From Eleginops maclovinus (Eukaryota; Chordata; Actinopteri; Perciformes; Eleginopidae), in the NCBI RefSeq assembly GCF_036324505.1, contig NC_086354.1:19530707-19594706 (forward strand): a stretch of 64,000 bases of DNA, read 5' to 3'. The notes under the pieces are model-generated. The model worked only from the letters and a program-made list of their open reading frames with translations, was not told the DNA's origin and did no database searches. This document shows positions 1-17,367 of this stretch, piece by piece. The translations under genes and the position numbers were made by a program. Within the stretch, counting starts at the first letter, position 1; the number at the start of each line of letters is the position of its first letter.

Positions 1-3000
1 CACCTGTGATTGATGGCTTTGTTAAGAGGAATAGTTACACACCATTAAACTGGTGTAATAGTGCATGGCAGTCATCTCAATAACCAGGGACAAAGCAATT
101 ACCGAGTCATTAGAAAAAGGAATAGACTAATTCAACATGGTGCACACACAAGTATGAGTGACATGCCCTGGGATCAGACTGTGTAGATCTTTATGAATAA
201 TCTTGGTATGGATTTAGTCATTTTTATTATTCCAACATACACATTTTTGCATTAAATCGCCATTTGTTTCTTGAATGTGAAAATTCAACTGCTATTTCAC
301 ATCTGTAGCACTTCCTTATCCACACCACAGAGGTTTCAAAATGTTATCTTGAATGCTCTTTTCCTCTGGGATTAAATTCAGATGTGCCTTGATAATAATT
401 TGATGGCTAAATCAAAAATACTCGTTCACAGAAAAATACCCTCCCTCCCTACGAGCCAGGGACAGAGCACAGCGGTACTGAAGCTGATTAAGGGAACTCA
501 GAATTCAAATGAGAGACAGGAGATGGAGTGACACAGATGTGCGGTTGTTCTGAGCAAGCAGCGTGAGCACGCACAACCACACACAACTACACACAAAGCT
601 ATAAACACGTGCATAGACAGCGGCGCCACTCAATCATCCCAGTCGAGGGCCAATCCATCTATTGCTGGTTGACTGGGATCCAATCACCATTCCCAACAGG
701 GCCAGAATGAAAGAATGGCAGACAGCCTGTGAAGAAGCCCACTCTCTCATAAGAGATTGATGACTGAAATCTTCGGGCAGTTCACGATGCGTCCCATATC
801 GAGGCAAACGTACAATAGAAAATCTCTGATGTCATACAGCAGTTGAAAAAACACACCCTCACACCGTGTATACAGTGTGCATTTGTTTGTGTATGTTTTA
901 CAAAAGAACATGTGTTGCAGACGAAGACGATTTTCACCATTCAATCGTAAGAAGCCCATTAGGATGTCATGAGTTTCCTTTTATTTGTCCCTAGCGGAAA
1001 ACACTAATTTTCTCGTGTTTAATGCTGCAAAACATTCTCATTCTCTTATATCCATGCAGAAACAGCTTGAGACGAGAGCAACAGGCAACAAAAGAAGCTT
1101 TACAAGGAGTGGGAATCAAAAAGAAAACTTTTTCTTTGCCAAGCGGGGGATGTAATTGTATGTTTTCAGTATGTTACGCTAGCTAGATTTCAGAAAAAAG
1201 GAGAAAGAAACAGCCTTTAGACCACGCAAAACAAAGCAAACATTGGATAAACATTTGTTTGGCATTTAAAACATAGATCATTTTTTCTACAGAGAAGTAA
1301 ATTCAAACTGAAGCTGAAGCGATTCATTTCGTTTTTTTGTAGTAGAAGCAACACACTGAGTTAATCACAGTTGACTGACCAGATTAATCTTTTCATGAAA
1401 TATTATGCCGTGTTATGCTGGCTGTTTTACATGGCAAGCCTTTAGGGAGAATCCTTGGGAAAATCCCTTAGTGTTCTTTTAACTGACTCTGAATAATTTA
1501 AAATATATTATTTTTAACAACTCCATAACATTAATTGGGCCTTGTGCACATTTTGTATTCACGAGTAGGCCCTGTTACCTAACAAAAGAAGTCTCGCTGT
1601 AAATGTAATCAGCACTCACATGCAAAAGCACAGCAGAATGACTATTCATGAGGCAAGTTTGTTTCCACATCCGATTCGCCTCTACATCAGCGGGACCTGG
1701 TGTGGGAGTGTGAGAAAGATGCGAGTAGGTTCTGCTGGCTCGGGTTACACACGGCCATTTAGTCTGTTTGCAGTCATTTTCCTTAAAAGCCAGCTCGATA
1801 CATCTGCCATACGCAGCCATCGCCTACACACGGTATAATGTGAGTCGTTTGCAATTTCGATTGGTTACACAATGAAACAAACAACATGCGGTATCTCTTT
1901 GTTTGTCGATGTTGCTGAAACACATGATGTTATATTTGCTCGCTCTGACTAACTGGCTCCCAGTAAGGCTGTCAGAACACATTTTAATATTCAAATATGA
2001 GTCTAATACGAAAACAAAACTAAACCAGCTTACAAAATACATTAGCATTTTTTATTTTTTCATTCACAGCCAACCGCTTATAAAGTGAAACGAGGAATAT
2101 GACGTGTTAATTTCCTCATGTGAAGGGTTGAACAAACATAATTTGTGTCTTGCTTTAATGCATCACTAGTTAATGGGCCCAAAATCCGAAGCAACTTGCA
2201 TGGGATGTACCAGAAAATGAAAGAAATCTTTGATATAATTTCATTGAGGCAGATTTTGTGCCATGTTACACACTTACTTAGTATTACTTAGGATCCAGTA
2301 AGCCTGTAAACCTTTTTAGACTAAGACACAAACCAGCAGGGCTCCGGCAGTATAGCCAACTGCTTATCCTACCATTCATAAAAGAACATATTTATTCAAG
2401 CTAGGGAATAATTAAGTTTCAGTTTATTTACCTTTCTGCTTTAAAAGTAGGTCGGTGTTGAAACGCTTTGATCTTAGCACTATAAATAAATAGTAGCTGA
2501 AAAATAATATGTTTAATTGAAAACAAATGGAATATTTCCTTTTACAGTGATGGAGAAAAGATCAGACCATTGTTAGCTGCCATCACCTGTTAAAATAAAT
2601 AACATTTTAGTAGATATATTCATTTTAAGTACCGGAAATAGGCTCTACATTTCAATCTTTGATTTTTTCCTTCCCTTAAATTTAATCATAGTGTCTAGGA
2701 ATTCAACTTAACATCTGTATATGTTTATATCTTGGAACCCAGATATAAAACTACCTTACTAATCCTTATTCAAAAATAACAATGGTTGTAACTACAACTT
2801 TGAGCAGCTCCATTCATTAGTAACTCATCTGGACTGCTGATACTTTTTCCACTAGCTACCCATCTTTTTGAATTATCTTATTTTTCTAGTCAGCAAGAAC
2901 AAGGAGGTGAGCAGATTTGCAGCAGGGACTAATCCAAGAGTGGATTTTGATTTAGGTAGGCAGAGAGTTAAAGCAAATGAGTCTATTTTATCATCCACAA

Positions 3001-3420
3001 GCAGTGTTAAGTTTTCTTCTTGCATTTTGTATGAAAAAAAAAAGAAGTGAATTTATTAGACAGGAGAGCAGCCACCTAACACATTTCAGCCAGTTCGTAG
3101 AAAGGTCCCATTTTTTAAAAGCATACTACAAATGGATCTAGTGTGCAATCTCACTGGTAAAGAAAAAAGGTGACAAAACAAGTGAGTAGAAAAGAGGGCA
3201 AAGATAACAGATGTATCTCTGGACAAATATCAGACCGAAAACTGTCCCCGAGCGACAGGACAGATTGTTATTGTCAAACCCTGCTAGTGGATCTAATCCT
3301 TATTATAAAGATTAATGACATATAAAGCGGCAAAAATACTGCATTATTTGGAGTTGTCCTTGGGCAAAACTGCCATTCAGTTCTACTGACTGGGAGGCAA
3401 TATGATGCTCATCTTCCTGT
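1..3420. other. Non-coding AT-rich stretch, no gene seen
   Basis: Open frames here are short and show no domain or family pattern. There is a 9-bp inverted pair, ATCCCAGTC and GACTGGGAT, at about 637-679, too short to name. At 2890-2906 a 17-nt segment sits between an acceptor-like TTTTTCTAG and a donor-like GTGAGC on the plus strand; such pairs occur by chance and nothing else supports an exon. The rest holds no repeat that I recognise. Confidence 0.6.
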
Positions 3421-3840
3421 CTGTTTATTGACGTGCAACAGGATCCAGTCCTCGGCGTAGGCTCTCACTGCTCCTCTTGTGTCAGCGTCACACACAAACA
3501 TTGCGCCGGCCTGTTAGACAGCTCGGTCAAATGGCAGCAGCACTGTTGCTCTCGCTAATGTGAAGAAGCACATGCTCTCATTAGAAGTGCACCAAAGGGG
3601 GGGCCGCGGGGCTTCAGGACAGACACCTACTGAGCACCGGGGGCCCGTGGCTGCTGGAGCGCTCTTTAAAATCCAGCGTGAACCCCCGAAGCGTCAGTCT
3701 ATCCCGTCGTTAAATGATGGAGATAACCTTGAAATGTATCGCACAGTCGAGGAACTGTTTATTTTCACCATTTTTTTTGAAATTATTTGGAATTTGTCAG
3801 GTACTCATCAGGCTTTGCAGGATTTCTGTTGATATTTGAA
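3421..3840. other. GC-richer enhancer-like patch (candidate conserved non-coding element)
   Basis: This stretch is visibly richer in G, C and CpG than its AT-rich surroundings (for example around 3480-3540 and 3600-3720). The 90-residue open frame at 3560-3832 resembles no family and has no splice context, so I do not call it coding. Constrained regulatory DNA is a reasonable guess, but conservation cannot be seen from one sequence. Confidence 0.25.
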
Positions 3841-6800
3841 TATATTATGATGGATTTCGATGAAACAGAATGCTTCTTGAGTATCACGATTTCTGAATTA
3901 CACCTCACACTGATGCAGCCGGTTAAGTGGGTGTTTAGATTGGCTAAATAGTTTATTGTTACTGTACTATGATTATAGTAATATGCATTTATGATGGTGA
4001 GCTGCTAAAAAAAGCATTCTTCAGCCACTTTTGTGCTTTAACTGAGAGCTTAGCCGTGAGGTGAGGCTTTTAAATGTGATGATACAACTCAATCGTGTGC
4101 ATTTTGATCCTAGTTGAAATCATAATCCACACTTAATGTGCATTGAAGCCACAAAAGATTGTAAAGATCAATCAGACGGAACAGAAAATGACTATAAATA
4201 CAGCTGCAGTAAAGACACAAACATTTATTTTCCTGACTGTCCAATCCATGCTCATCATTTTTCATTGAATTGCATTTGCCAGAAAGTCGATGCCTAGAAA
4301 GCCAAAGGGGCAAAAACATGCATTAGGGTAAGCAATAACAAATGGTTTGCCTGATGATGGGAACTTTGTTGCTTCAGACAGCAACAAAAGTTTTCCTAAG
4401 GATCAGGTGTTGGAGTACATCAGCACACCACACACCACGCCATAAGTGTCGGCCCCCCCACACAGACGGTTGTGTTGACTGGAATTAAGTCCAGCTGCTA
4501 CAAGGCTGCAGCATTGCACAGCGTGATCACATTTCAGAACGAGTTAAAACATGCAAAAACACCAGTGGAGTCTTTGAACGCCGTTATAGAAGATGCACGA
4601 GAATAGGGGACGCAACAATGAATTCATCATTCTGTAGCCTGGGGTGCGTACCGAAGAGGGATGCACAAAACTACTGTATTCAATTCGGCACATAAAATAA
4701 AAAATAGAATAAATTGTTCTTCAGTCATGGAAATTGCTCAACATATGTAGGAAATATCCTTCCGGACAGTGCAATATGTAGTATTTGTTGTAATTACCTG
4801 CAAAAATTCCATTAGTGGAAAAATAATAGGCTGGTAATTGCATTTTCCAATTTATCAATGGATAATTTATCAGTCTCATGCCCCCACTGTCAACAGATAT
4901 GGATTTTTTTGAAGACATCCAACTCTGAAAACATTACTTTTTAGATTTACAAGTTTTTTTTTTAGCAAGTAACCACATGTTAAAGCAATCTACACAATGC
5001 TTTTGGAGGAAAATAACAAGGATGGTGTGATATAATCTGACTGCCAACCGTTAAGACATATCACAGTTCATGGCAGTCACACTTGTTGTCAATACTCAGA
5101 TTACCAAACATCCACAGCAACACATGTCACATTTATCAACCCAGACGGACCGACACATTATTGACAAATATTTACTCGCACATAACATCTGTGACAAATA
5201 ATCCTGCAGATGAAAGCCTGAGGGAGCGAGATAATTGGCAAGACATCACGGCAAATAGGAAGTTGAAAGGCCTGCGTTTCCTCAAAAACTGCACAGCAAC
5301 GTTAAATCCAATGATCTGACAAAGCCCATTAGGTTATTAATGCATAGTAAATGCTGATTACAAAGTAAACGCTAGCGTTTTTAGTTTTCTTAATTTACTT
5401 TGAACAAGGTCAATCACTACGGTGTGTCCTTTGGAAGCTTAAGAGCTGAATGACTGTTCATCTGCCACCAGCACAGGTCAGTCGGTCTCTAATCAATAGC
5501 CTCATCTCTTCGCTCAAAGAGTAAACTCATTGGAATGCTCCAGAGGATCATGGGAGGAAGAACACACAGTCCTTGACCATGATATGCTGCTTAAAATGTA
5601 AATGAGTCCCTGAATAATGGGACAAGTCAGCAATGAATATGCAGACGACCACAAATTATTTTTGCTCATCTTATAAATCATTTTTTGTTTGTTGGCATTT
5701 TGGAGGACTCGAGATTGTTGACTCTCAACCAAAACGCGGAGACCTTAAATGAATTAACCCCGAGACACAGAAAGTCCCTGCGTCTGTAACCTTGTTCTCT
5801 TTTTTGCTAGGGTGATCTTATCACAAGTGAACAGCTACGAACCTAGCTGTCAGACCATTAGGGTCGGACCACTCTAGACACATTCTGGTGTAGTCAGATT
5901 TTCCTGACCAATACTGCCAAGTTTGATCGATCGATATAAAACACTATCCATTTTCAATTGCATTTTTAGCTTTAGGTACACTAGCTGTCGAGATGTCCAA
6001 TTGCTCCCCATTTTTACCACGCACAATTAGAAGCCTGTAGGAACAATAACTGATGATTATTGGCATTCATTGGACAGCAAAGCAACCAAAACTGTTGGGG
6101 GAGGGGCTCTTTGCTTTACTTTTGCTTTCTGCCTTATATAACCCTGAACATTTTGTTCATCATTGTACAAAATCCTATCCAAAACTACCTGCCAGCAGTT
6201 TGGAGGCATTGCCACAGATGACTGATACTCCAAACTTATTAAACCTCATATAAAACCACATATTTTATATGAAATATAATATGAAACCATCAAAGGATAG
6301 CAGTAATGATGGCTATAGTTTGGTATTGCAGAGCTATGCAGCTGTCAAAGATATTTAAAATGCTTTTCTGATCTTAAATTAGACCCACTTGAAGTTATGT
6401 TTGCACTCCCGAGCTGTATCATCTAGGACATTCTATCTATCAGATCTGATTCAAGCCCACATCAAAGGATCCCACTCATGAACTACTTTTCTGTGGACTT
6501 CTGTGGTTATTTAAACTCGTAACCAGTACTTGTTATGTATGCTGTTGTTTTATGACCTATTCAAAATCGACCCCTAATCTACAAAACAGATAGTTCAAAG
6601 TGTTTGTATAAATGTGTTGCAGTGCTTCTTAAATTCTAAGAGATATACTCCAAAGGTTTTAGCTCAGGAAGAGAAAATTAGAACTCCAATTAATTTTTCA
6701 ATTAGAAATAATCTTACTTATTTACCGACTTGCTGGACTTAACTTTGATGTGTGTTTGTGGTGCTTCCTTTAGCAGATAAAGTATGCCTGCACAATACTT

Positions 6801-7330
6801 TGAGATCAGATCAAAGTGCCTGACTGCTTTGTGCAGGTACAAAAGCACAGATGAGACGTGCAGCCAACAAAGTATGAAATACCTTTGGCCATTCTGCTGC
6901 ATATTTTTGGGGAGTCTTAGCAAATTGTACAATCATTAGCAATATTTATTTATCAGTTTTAAGAAAAAAATACAAAACAAGGCATGGTGACCTGACACTT
7001 TGTCTGGGTGGGCATGTCCTGGTTTCTCCCTCTCTCACTTTCATATACGAAAAGCAATCATAAAGCACTTTCAATGCATTTTCCATTTACTTTAAACATG
7101 GTCACTATAAACACAGCCAAATGTAGCACAATGTTTCATGTGGTGTATTCTTACCTTGTGATATTCATGTTAAATAAACGCCCCTTTCAAGCCTTGCTTT
7201 GCCTCATCTCCACAACATAATTAAAGGGGAAGTTGCCGACAAAGTGATTAAAATCCTTATTTTAATGAAATGGAAGATAATATTTAAAATGGTGGGTTAT
7301 CCTCATATTCAGAACACATGGTCCTGTCTA
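3841..7330. other. Non-coding stretch, no gene seen
   Basis: AT-rich sequence with only short open frames of no recognisable family. Patches at about 5200-5350 (with a TTAATGCAT motif) and 5500-5740 (with a GGAATG TEAD-type core) have the mixed composition of regulatory DNA, but this is only an impression. A donor-like CACAAG/GTAAGA occurs on the minus strand near 7155 with no matching acceptor upstream. Confidence 0.55.
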
Positions 7331-7376
7331 GATGGATGGATGGATGGATGGATGGATGGATGGTTGGATGGATGGA
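7331..7376 (+). repeat. (TGGA)n tetranucleotide microsatellite
   Basis: About eleven tandem TGGA units with one TGGT variant near the right side. It directly abuts the GATAGATAG-type tail of the retroelement fragment to its right, which suggests that the repeat grew from the simple 3' tail of that minus-strand element. The open frame through it (repeated Met-Asp-Gly-Trp) is an artefact of the repeat. Confidence 0.95.
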
Positions 7377-7399
7377 CGATAAACAGATAGAGAGAAAGC

Positions 7400-7640
7400 T
7401 AGAGAGATAGATAGGTACCTTATTGATCCCAATTTGGGAAGTTTTTGCGTTGCAGCAACATAAAAAGACAAGGCATTGTACACAGTCAAATTAGAAGACT
7501 AGAAATAAACATCTCAAAATGTCAATTCAATAGAAATAAAATAGCATTAAAAAAGTAGAAAATATACATGTCGGAATAAAAATGTACACCAAATACAAAC
7601 AAAATATAAAGCAGGATATTAATTGACTGTGTAAGGATAG
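7400..7640 (-). mobile_element. Non-LTR retrotransposon 3' end, fish LINE-type tail
   Basis: On the minus strand the sequence ends in CCCAAATTGGGATCAATAAG followed by a CTATCTATC-type simple tail. That matches the shape of fish LINE 3' ends, where an inverted CCCAAATTGGG block and an AATAA motif precede a tandem tetranucleotide tail. The adjacent A-rich region on the plus strand (7450-7620) would be its 3' untranslated region. No reverse transcriptase frame remains, so this is a 5'-truncated, dead copy. Family (Rex1-, Rex3- or L2-like) cannot be fixed without a library search. Confidence 0.6.
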
Positions 7641-9120
7641 GTGTCTATGTTCCATTCACTTCCTTACAAGGGAGAAAAAGAGGACAAGAGAAGGTTAAAC
7701 CATGCCCTGGGATTTCTTTAACTTGGATCAAATCACCTGAGGTGAGCACAGAATACTACACAGAAAAGCAAGCAAAGTGCAGAAAAACAAGCTCATCAAC
7801 ATGCAGAGACAGGAAGCAGAGTGAGTCGGAGTCAAGCTGCCAGGCCGCCAGATAAAGATCGTTCTGACATGTAGCCTTTTAAATAATCCACTTGTAAGTA
7901 CACCATTTAAACATTAGCATCCAGCGTGGAAAAGGTGACGTTCTGATGGATGGGGAGACGGGCTTTGGAAGATGGATGATATCTTGGAAAGACACCATGT
8001 GGGGACCTTTGAGATGTACAGACTTTAGATGTCACTCATTAAAACCCAAAGCAACTGCTGCTGATCCTCTAAAGAGTTCCAGTGATTCCTCGGAGAGAGG
8101 AGACGAAAGCTCTGCCTTTGTGTGGATCTTACATAACAGTGCAGAGACAGGACTGGGAATGTTCTAATGGGGAAAACCACAACACTAGGAGTAAGCAGGT
8201 GATGTTGGCTAAAACATTAGCTGTCAGTTCGCATTTCAAACGCTTCACAAAGTCAGTCAAATCCGGTTTGTGCAAGCCTTGTTTGCAGACTGACTTTCCC
8301 ACCCCCTGGTTCTTCCAAGCCTTGCATCTCCATGTAGAAAAGGTTAAGCAGAATCACAGGAAAGGACATGCTTGATGTGAACACATACTGGTTATTCCGT
8401 TATATTACTTACACTCCGTCAGTTAATAATCCTTGTTGACTTAATAATGAGACTAATGCCTGCTTGTGTGTGAAGCCATTTCCGTGTAATGCAAAAGAAC
8501 AGGCGTGGGAATGAGACAGGAGTTTTTCTGATTTAAAAAGGGCTAGAACATTCTCAGCCCGTCTGAGGGGCTCAGTGAAGTTGTTTGCCATGTTAATTGC
8601 TTTGTGACAATTGAAGGCTTTAAATAAAGCTTCACCATGTCAAGTGACTCAAGCTTTGTCAAACATTTTCAGTTTCCTCTGTCAATTAATTATCTCAAAT
8701 ATTGTAGGCACCATACAGTGGCTAAAAAAGTTGAATTCAGAACTGAAAGGAGACTCCAAAGCTCAGACATGGATATAAAGCTTATTAGGGAGGAAGACAG
8801 TCAAAGCAATCAGCAAGCCTTTCTTAAGTCTCAGCTATCCAAAAGGGCTTAACCACACTATTTCAGAAGAGAAGAGTTTTATCTTCAGATTCAAGATAAA
8901 AGGAACAGTTTTCAGGAGGCAATTTGTATTTCTTTGACAGTAGTTCCTACTTAATGTCAAGGATAAGGCTCATATCTCTATATAGGCCTTGACAAAGAAA
9001 GATAAAGGTGGAAAAACTGTGTACCCTTCTGTTGATGTATTAATAAGAATAATAGGCTACTTCTTTCAGTCTTTGGTGTCACAAATTATATTTTTTTGCC
9101 TGTAAATACAAACACAAACT
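7641..9120. other. Non-coding stretch, no gene seen
   Basis: Short open frames only. Near 8397-8402 the minus strand has GTAAGT at the end of a 60-codon open frame (8409-8591) that has no acceptor or family resemblance. A donor-like TGAG/GTGAGC on the plus strand at about 7742 is likewise unsupported. No recognisable repeats. Confidence 0.55.
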
Positions 9121-9129
9121 TACGCACTG

Positions 9130-9388
9130 AAATGAGGAGGTGTGAGCATACATTTGTGTGCGTGTTCGAACGTGCAGTGGTGGTGGGGGCTCATAGCCAT
9201 GCTTGGAAAGAGAGCATAAGCGCTCAGCACATCGTGAGCTATAAATCAGCGCCCTGGTCAACCTGGCCAAGAGCATTTTCAAACCCATTTGCAGAAGATA
9301 ATGCCAGCAATTCCTCCCAGCCCCAGGGACAGGAGAGCCAGCCTCATGAATCATTGCTCTTTTAGAGGAGCTGCAGCACGGATCTCAC
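9130..9388. other. Enhancer- or intron-flank-like patch beside the 9.4-kb microexon candidate
   Basis: This is a compositionally complex, CpG-containing stretch without repeat character, next to the candidate microexon on its intron-downstream side (minus strand). Conserved neural microexons are often flanked by constrained intron sequence, which makes this juxtaposition worth noting. Open frames run through it on both strands but resemble nothing known. Confidence 0.25.
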
Positions 9389-9421
9389 CTTGCTATGTCT
9401 TCGGGGTCCTCCTGACCCTCC
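9389..9421 (-). other. Candidate 33-nt microexon
   Basis: On the minus strand a long pyrimidine-rich tract (9422 to about 9465) ends in CACCCACCAG. It is followed by 33 nt ending in AAG and a strong donor, GTGAGATCC. Both splice signals are close to consensus and the length is a multiple of three. Two of three frames are open: phase 0 gives a Gly/Arg-rich 11-mer beginning GGSGG, another gives an acidic peptide containing EGQEDPEDIA. The third has a TAG. I do not recognise either peptide. It lies on the same strand as, and downstream of, the CpG-island first-exon candidate at 19.5-20.1 kb. It could still be a chance pairing of sites. Confidence 0.3.
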
Positions 9422-13200
<3,779 letters not shown>

Positions 13201-16200
13201 ATAAAAGTGTGCCATAACCCAGGATGAGCATCTATGTTAGGATCTCAAGCGAGAGATGTAATAACCCACAAGTGGCAACTGTAGGACACGAAGCTATTTG
13301 GGTCCTAATGATTCATAAAATTCACAGTTGGATTTGATGCATTACAGTCGCATCACCATTTCATATACAGTAAACTCATCACAACATAATGACTGCTGGA
13401 AAATGAGTCTCATATTTCATTTTTCAATTTAATAGGACACTCTACATTATGAAAATATAAATGTAGAATATTTAAAAGGGTACAATAAAACACAGAGTTT
13501 TTCCCATTTCAAGTGGTTTCTCAGCAGGATGACACAGAACAAAAGCAGGGCAACAAAAACAACCACATGTTGTCAAAGCAAGAGAGAACACTTGAGCTGA
13601 GCAACCCCACAGTGCTATTGTCTGACAAATATTGACTAAATTGCATGGTCAAATGTTTTATTTGTAACATGGTCAAGTGAGTAATACTAAATTGGTGTTA
13701 TCATGAGTCTAGACTCACCATTGGTACCAATTAAGCTCCTAATGTAACTAACTGTGTAGCACGAAAAGCCCGAGTTCAAGTCTTCCAATTGCTTTTTTTA
13801 ACAGTATATAAAAACCAATAAATATCCACTATGATGAACAATTAAGAGAAACAACACAATTAAGGAGCCGAAAGCTGCTGGTATTTTTGCTTAATGATTC
13901 ATTAATTATTGAAAGACATAATTATCTCAGGTTTAGAATGTTTCTTTGCATCACAAGTGAAGCATTGCACTGCAGATATTGGACACGTACTGTACCGGAT
14001 TAACATTTTTCCCACACTACTAGCAGACATGTCATGAGTAAGCACTTAACTCATTAAGCACACAAACATGTAAATACTATGTTTAGACATAAACAGCCAT
14101 TTATTTTCACGGGGTTGGATTAGCGATGCCCTTGACGTTGAAGCAACTTTGTGGAAGAGCTTGTTAAATAAATGAATGTCTCTAATCTTTTCAGTATCAT
14201 ATCAACATCCCATCCATTTACAGCTTCAGAGAGCATTCTACACTTAATGCTTCACATAATTACTCCTAAATACCAATCGAGAGAGGTAAAAAAAAGCAAC
14301 TAAATATGCAAGTACCCTTATATAGAAACAACGATAAAATAATACAACGATTAAAGCACCTGTACACAATCCACTTTATGTGTTTGGTGGTTAAAATATG
14401 TAGGCCTAATTAGATTGCCTGTGTGGGGGGAATGCAAAGCCATCTGGGACCATCTGAGACCAGGGAAAGCAGATGAATAGCAACAGTTTCTACATCTCAC
14501 AGCAGACTTTCTTATGCATACCAATAGGCGATAAGTGCACATTGTGTTTATAATATTCCACATTATTTTCAGCAAGTTAAAAACTGAGGAAACCCTTAAC
14601 GTTTTCATATATCTGATTTATAAATGTTGCATGAAATATCCATTTCAAATCAGCTAAATGATCATGCTACTCTAATGCAGAATTCATCATTCTAAAAAAA
14701 GGATTTAAATTGAGATAAAAAAGGTTAATATCTGTTCTGACACTGCAATTTAACATTTCAAAATAATTGGTGACATCTATGATTTAAATCATTTACCAAA
14801 TGCCTCTTGCATTAAAGTCACAATGACACTATTTGTCTCATATTTAGTTTGTGGCCATGGTGTTTCGAGCAGATGCTAACAAGCGATGACATGAGGAAGT
14901 TGAAGAATTTGTGGCATGGCTGAATCCAATACCAAGCAATGCAAACAAGCACACTGTATTTTGTTCAGAAAATGTTCAACTCAATTATCAATGTGTTGTT
15001 TTTTTCAAATTCTGTCCAGATAAAGTTGGTCCTAAATGTGATTCTGGCAGGAATTATATCTAACTTGCTTTAATCTGTAGGAAAGCCACTTTAACCTTTT
15101 TTAAAACCTAAGCCATGGCACCATTAATAACAACACAAACTGTGCTTCACAATGAAGGCATATTCAATGGTCTTTAGTGAAAAGCTTTTAGCGTGAAGAA
15201 GCTGCAGCTAATATTGAGCTTGAGTCATTAACAGTGGCATTACCAGAATACTCCTAAAGGTTCAGCAATCAAAAGTGGAACCTTCTTCACATGTTAGTCT
15301 TTGCACTCTTTCTTTCCTCTTGCTCTTTAGCAGCACTTTGACTCTGTAAATGAGTTGTGTGTTTTTAAAGGGTTGGGTGCTAAAAATGTAATTAAGTCAG
15401 CTTGGTCCATTTAAGTAATGGCTACCTTCTAACATACTGTATGTTTAAACAGAACAGGTGCAAAGAAGTCAATGGGTCTCGACACAGCAAATTGCCTGAG
15501 CCAATTTTCACAGCATTTGGACTGCAGCTCTGATTCACACATAATGGCTTGAGAACAAAGCTCTAGCGCTTAAAGAAAAAGCTGCATAATCCAAAGCAGA
15601 CGGACCATATATCTAGTAGGTCCTTCATCTTGAATGAAAACAGGACTGATTAACATTTGACCTTTCAATGTCATGCATATTCACTAAACCACACACATAC
15701 TTTGAAGTAAAGACAACCAATCACACAAGGAATGGATAAAAATAGGGCTCTCGTGGTTGTGCAGGCCATTTTTAGGCCTTGTGTCTGTTTCCACTTTCCT
15801 CATTGCAGGGGTGCTCTGTAAAACATCGGTGTAAATGGTTTATAATGCCACCAGTGGACTCTGAAATGGGAGACCTGGTTTCAATCAGCAGTCAAATTGC
15901 TCCTACATTACCCTTGCAGACAGAGTAGTAAATCACTCTTTGCCTTTATGCTGCTGACGTTACGGAACAAGCATTGTTAAAAATCCACCAAGCGTGCTAC
16001 TAAGAGCAGCCTGTCTTTATGTGGGGATGGGATGCTAAACAGGACAATGGCCGTTGCTTGCAGTGTATCTTTAGACGCAAGAGTGACGTCTAAGCAGGAA
16101 AGGAGCACACATTGTATCTGTAGCTGAATTTAAAGCTTGAAAATGACAGTAAACCAGCCAGATCTGCAGCCTTAAACTTAAGATTATAGTCTGGCTCCTG

Positions 16201-17359
16201 TTAAATCCATGCCAATGAGCCTCATCACAACCAGTTTGAACCAGTCTGCCTAGTCAAAAAGAGTTTCTGGTTTCTCTGTGCCAACGCCCTGACAGTAGTC
16301 CAATGAGGCATCCCAGAGCATTTATAATCCCCTATAAACCTTAGAAATGCTGATCCCGCCCACCACAGACCAACACACTATGGGTAAAACCTCTCATTAG
16401 AACTCCAGGCCCTGAAATTACCCAGATTTTACCCATATGGAAAGCATGTGAAAGCGTCAGTTTGGAGAGGGTTGTGCCGAGTGGTTTTTCAGTGTGTGGC
16501 CACAGAGGGGGTGGTTTTCTTTACAGTGCCATTCAACCCGGCCCCTGCCAGGGAACGCCGACATTTGAGGAAGCCGAGGCAGATGCTCTGGCTACTAGCC
16601 CCAGACCAGGACTGCAAGGAAGTACCACACAACTACATACAATGCTCACGCAGGCCAGGGATTTACCCAGGACAACAAACACAACTGATGCGGCCGTACA
16701 CATTTGAGTATATCCATCTGAAGCCATGTTTGACATTCAAAAGTTTAAAAGGGTATCCCTTGGCCCTGGCACCAATGTTCAAAATGCAACACTGGTCACT
16801 GGTGTCACTCACACATTAATTAACAGGAGTAATAAAAAAAAAAACTAAAATTGAAAGCTTTTCTGAAGGCGTTGATTCTGCTCAAATGTCGCTAACAACT
16901 TACAGCCATCTTTATATGGTAAGAAAATAATAATGGGGGCTGTTATTGAAATTGCAATATGGACTACTGCAATGTTTAAATTCGACAACATTTCTAAAGT
17001 TTAATATGTGTTAAAATACCATTTCAAATGAAATATTGTGGAGCTGCAGAGATCAAGTGGCTCACAAATTGTATCTATAACATAAATAATACATTAATAT
17101 ACTTTTCGATTATAATGAGAATTAGGATTAAAATGACCAATCCCTCTAGCATCGTGAATCATATCACGTTTGAAATATCAGTCAAAATATTAGCAGTTAG
17201 TAATTTAATGCAAATCATGCAGCCCTAGTCTGAAAACCTGCTTTTTTAGCCAAACATTAATACAAACAATGATGTTCAGGTGGCTCCAATGCCGACTAGT
17301 TGACGTTTGCTAATTGGTTTTATGTAGTCTGGCTTCTGCCAAAATGTGTGCCAAGCAGA
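13201..17359. other. Non-coding stretch with scattered enhancer-like patches
   Basis: No gene was recognised. At 13890-13925 there is a cluster of homeodomain-type cores (TTAATGATTCATTAATTATT). Patches at 14380-14480, 15840-16080 and 16200-16440 are less AT-rich than their surroundings. At 16448-16819 three overlapping open frames (up to 123 codons, both strands) occur in a GC-richer patch. Overlap of several frames with no family match argues for composition rather than coding. A weak B-box-like GAGTTCAAGTCT near 13773 hints at a very decayed tRNA-derived SINE. Confidence 0.5.
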
Positions 17360-17367
17360 TGACGTCA
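17360..17367. promoter_or_regulatory. Palindromic CRE site (TGACGTCA)
   Basis: A perfect 8-bp cAMP-response element palindrome, the consensus target of CREB/ATF bZIP dimers. It sits in a patch (17290-17420) with somewhat mixed composition, about 2.2 kb downstream of the minus-strand CpG island. An 8-mer containing CpG is rare by chance in AT-rich DNA, but one site alone does not show function. Confidence 0.4.

Noticed and set aside
2890..2906. 17-nt exon-like segment on the plus strand
   Set aside because: Good splice-like signals but far too short for normal exon recognition and nothing around it supports a gene.
16448..16819. 123-codon plus-strand frame with two overlapping rivals
   Set aside because: Three mutually overlapping frames on both strands in a GC-richer patch point to composition, not coding.
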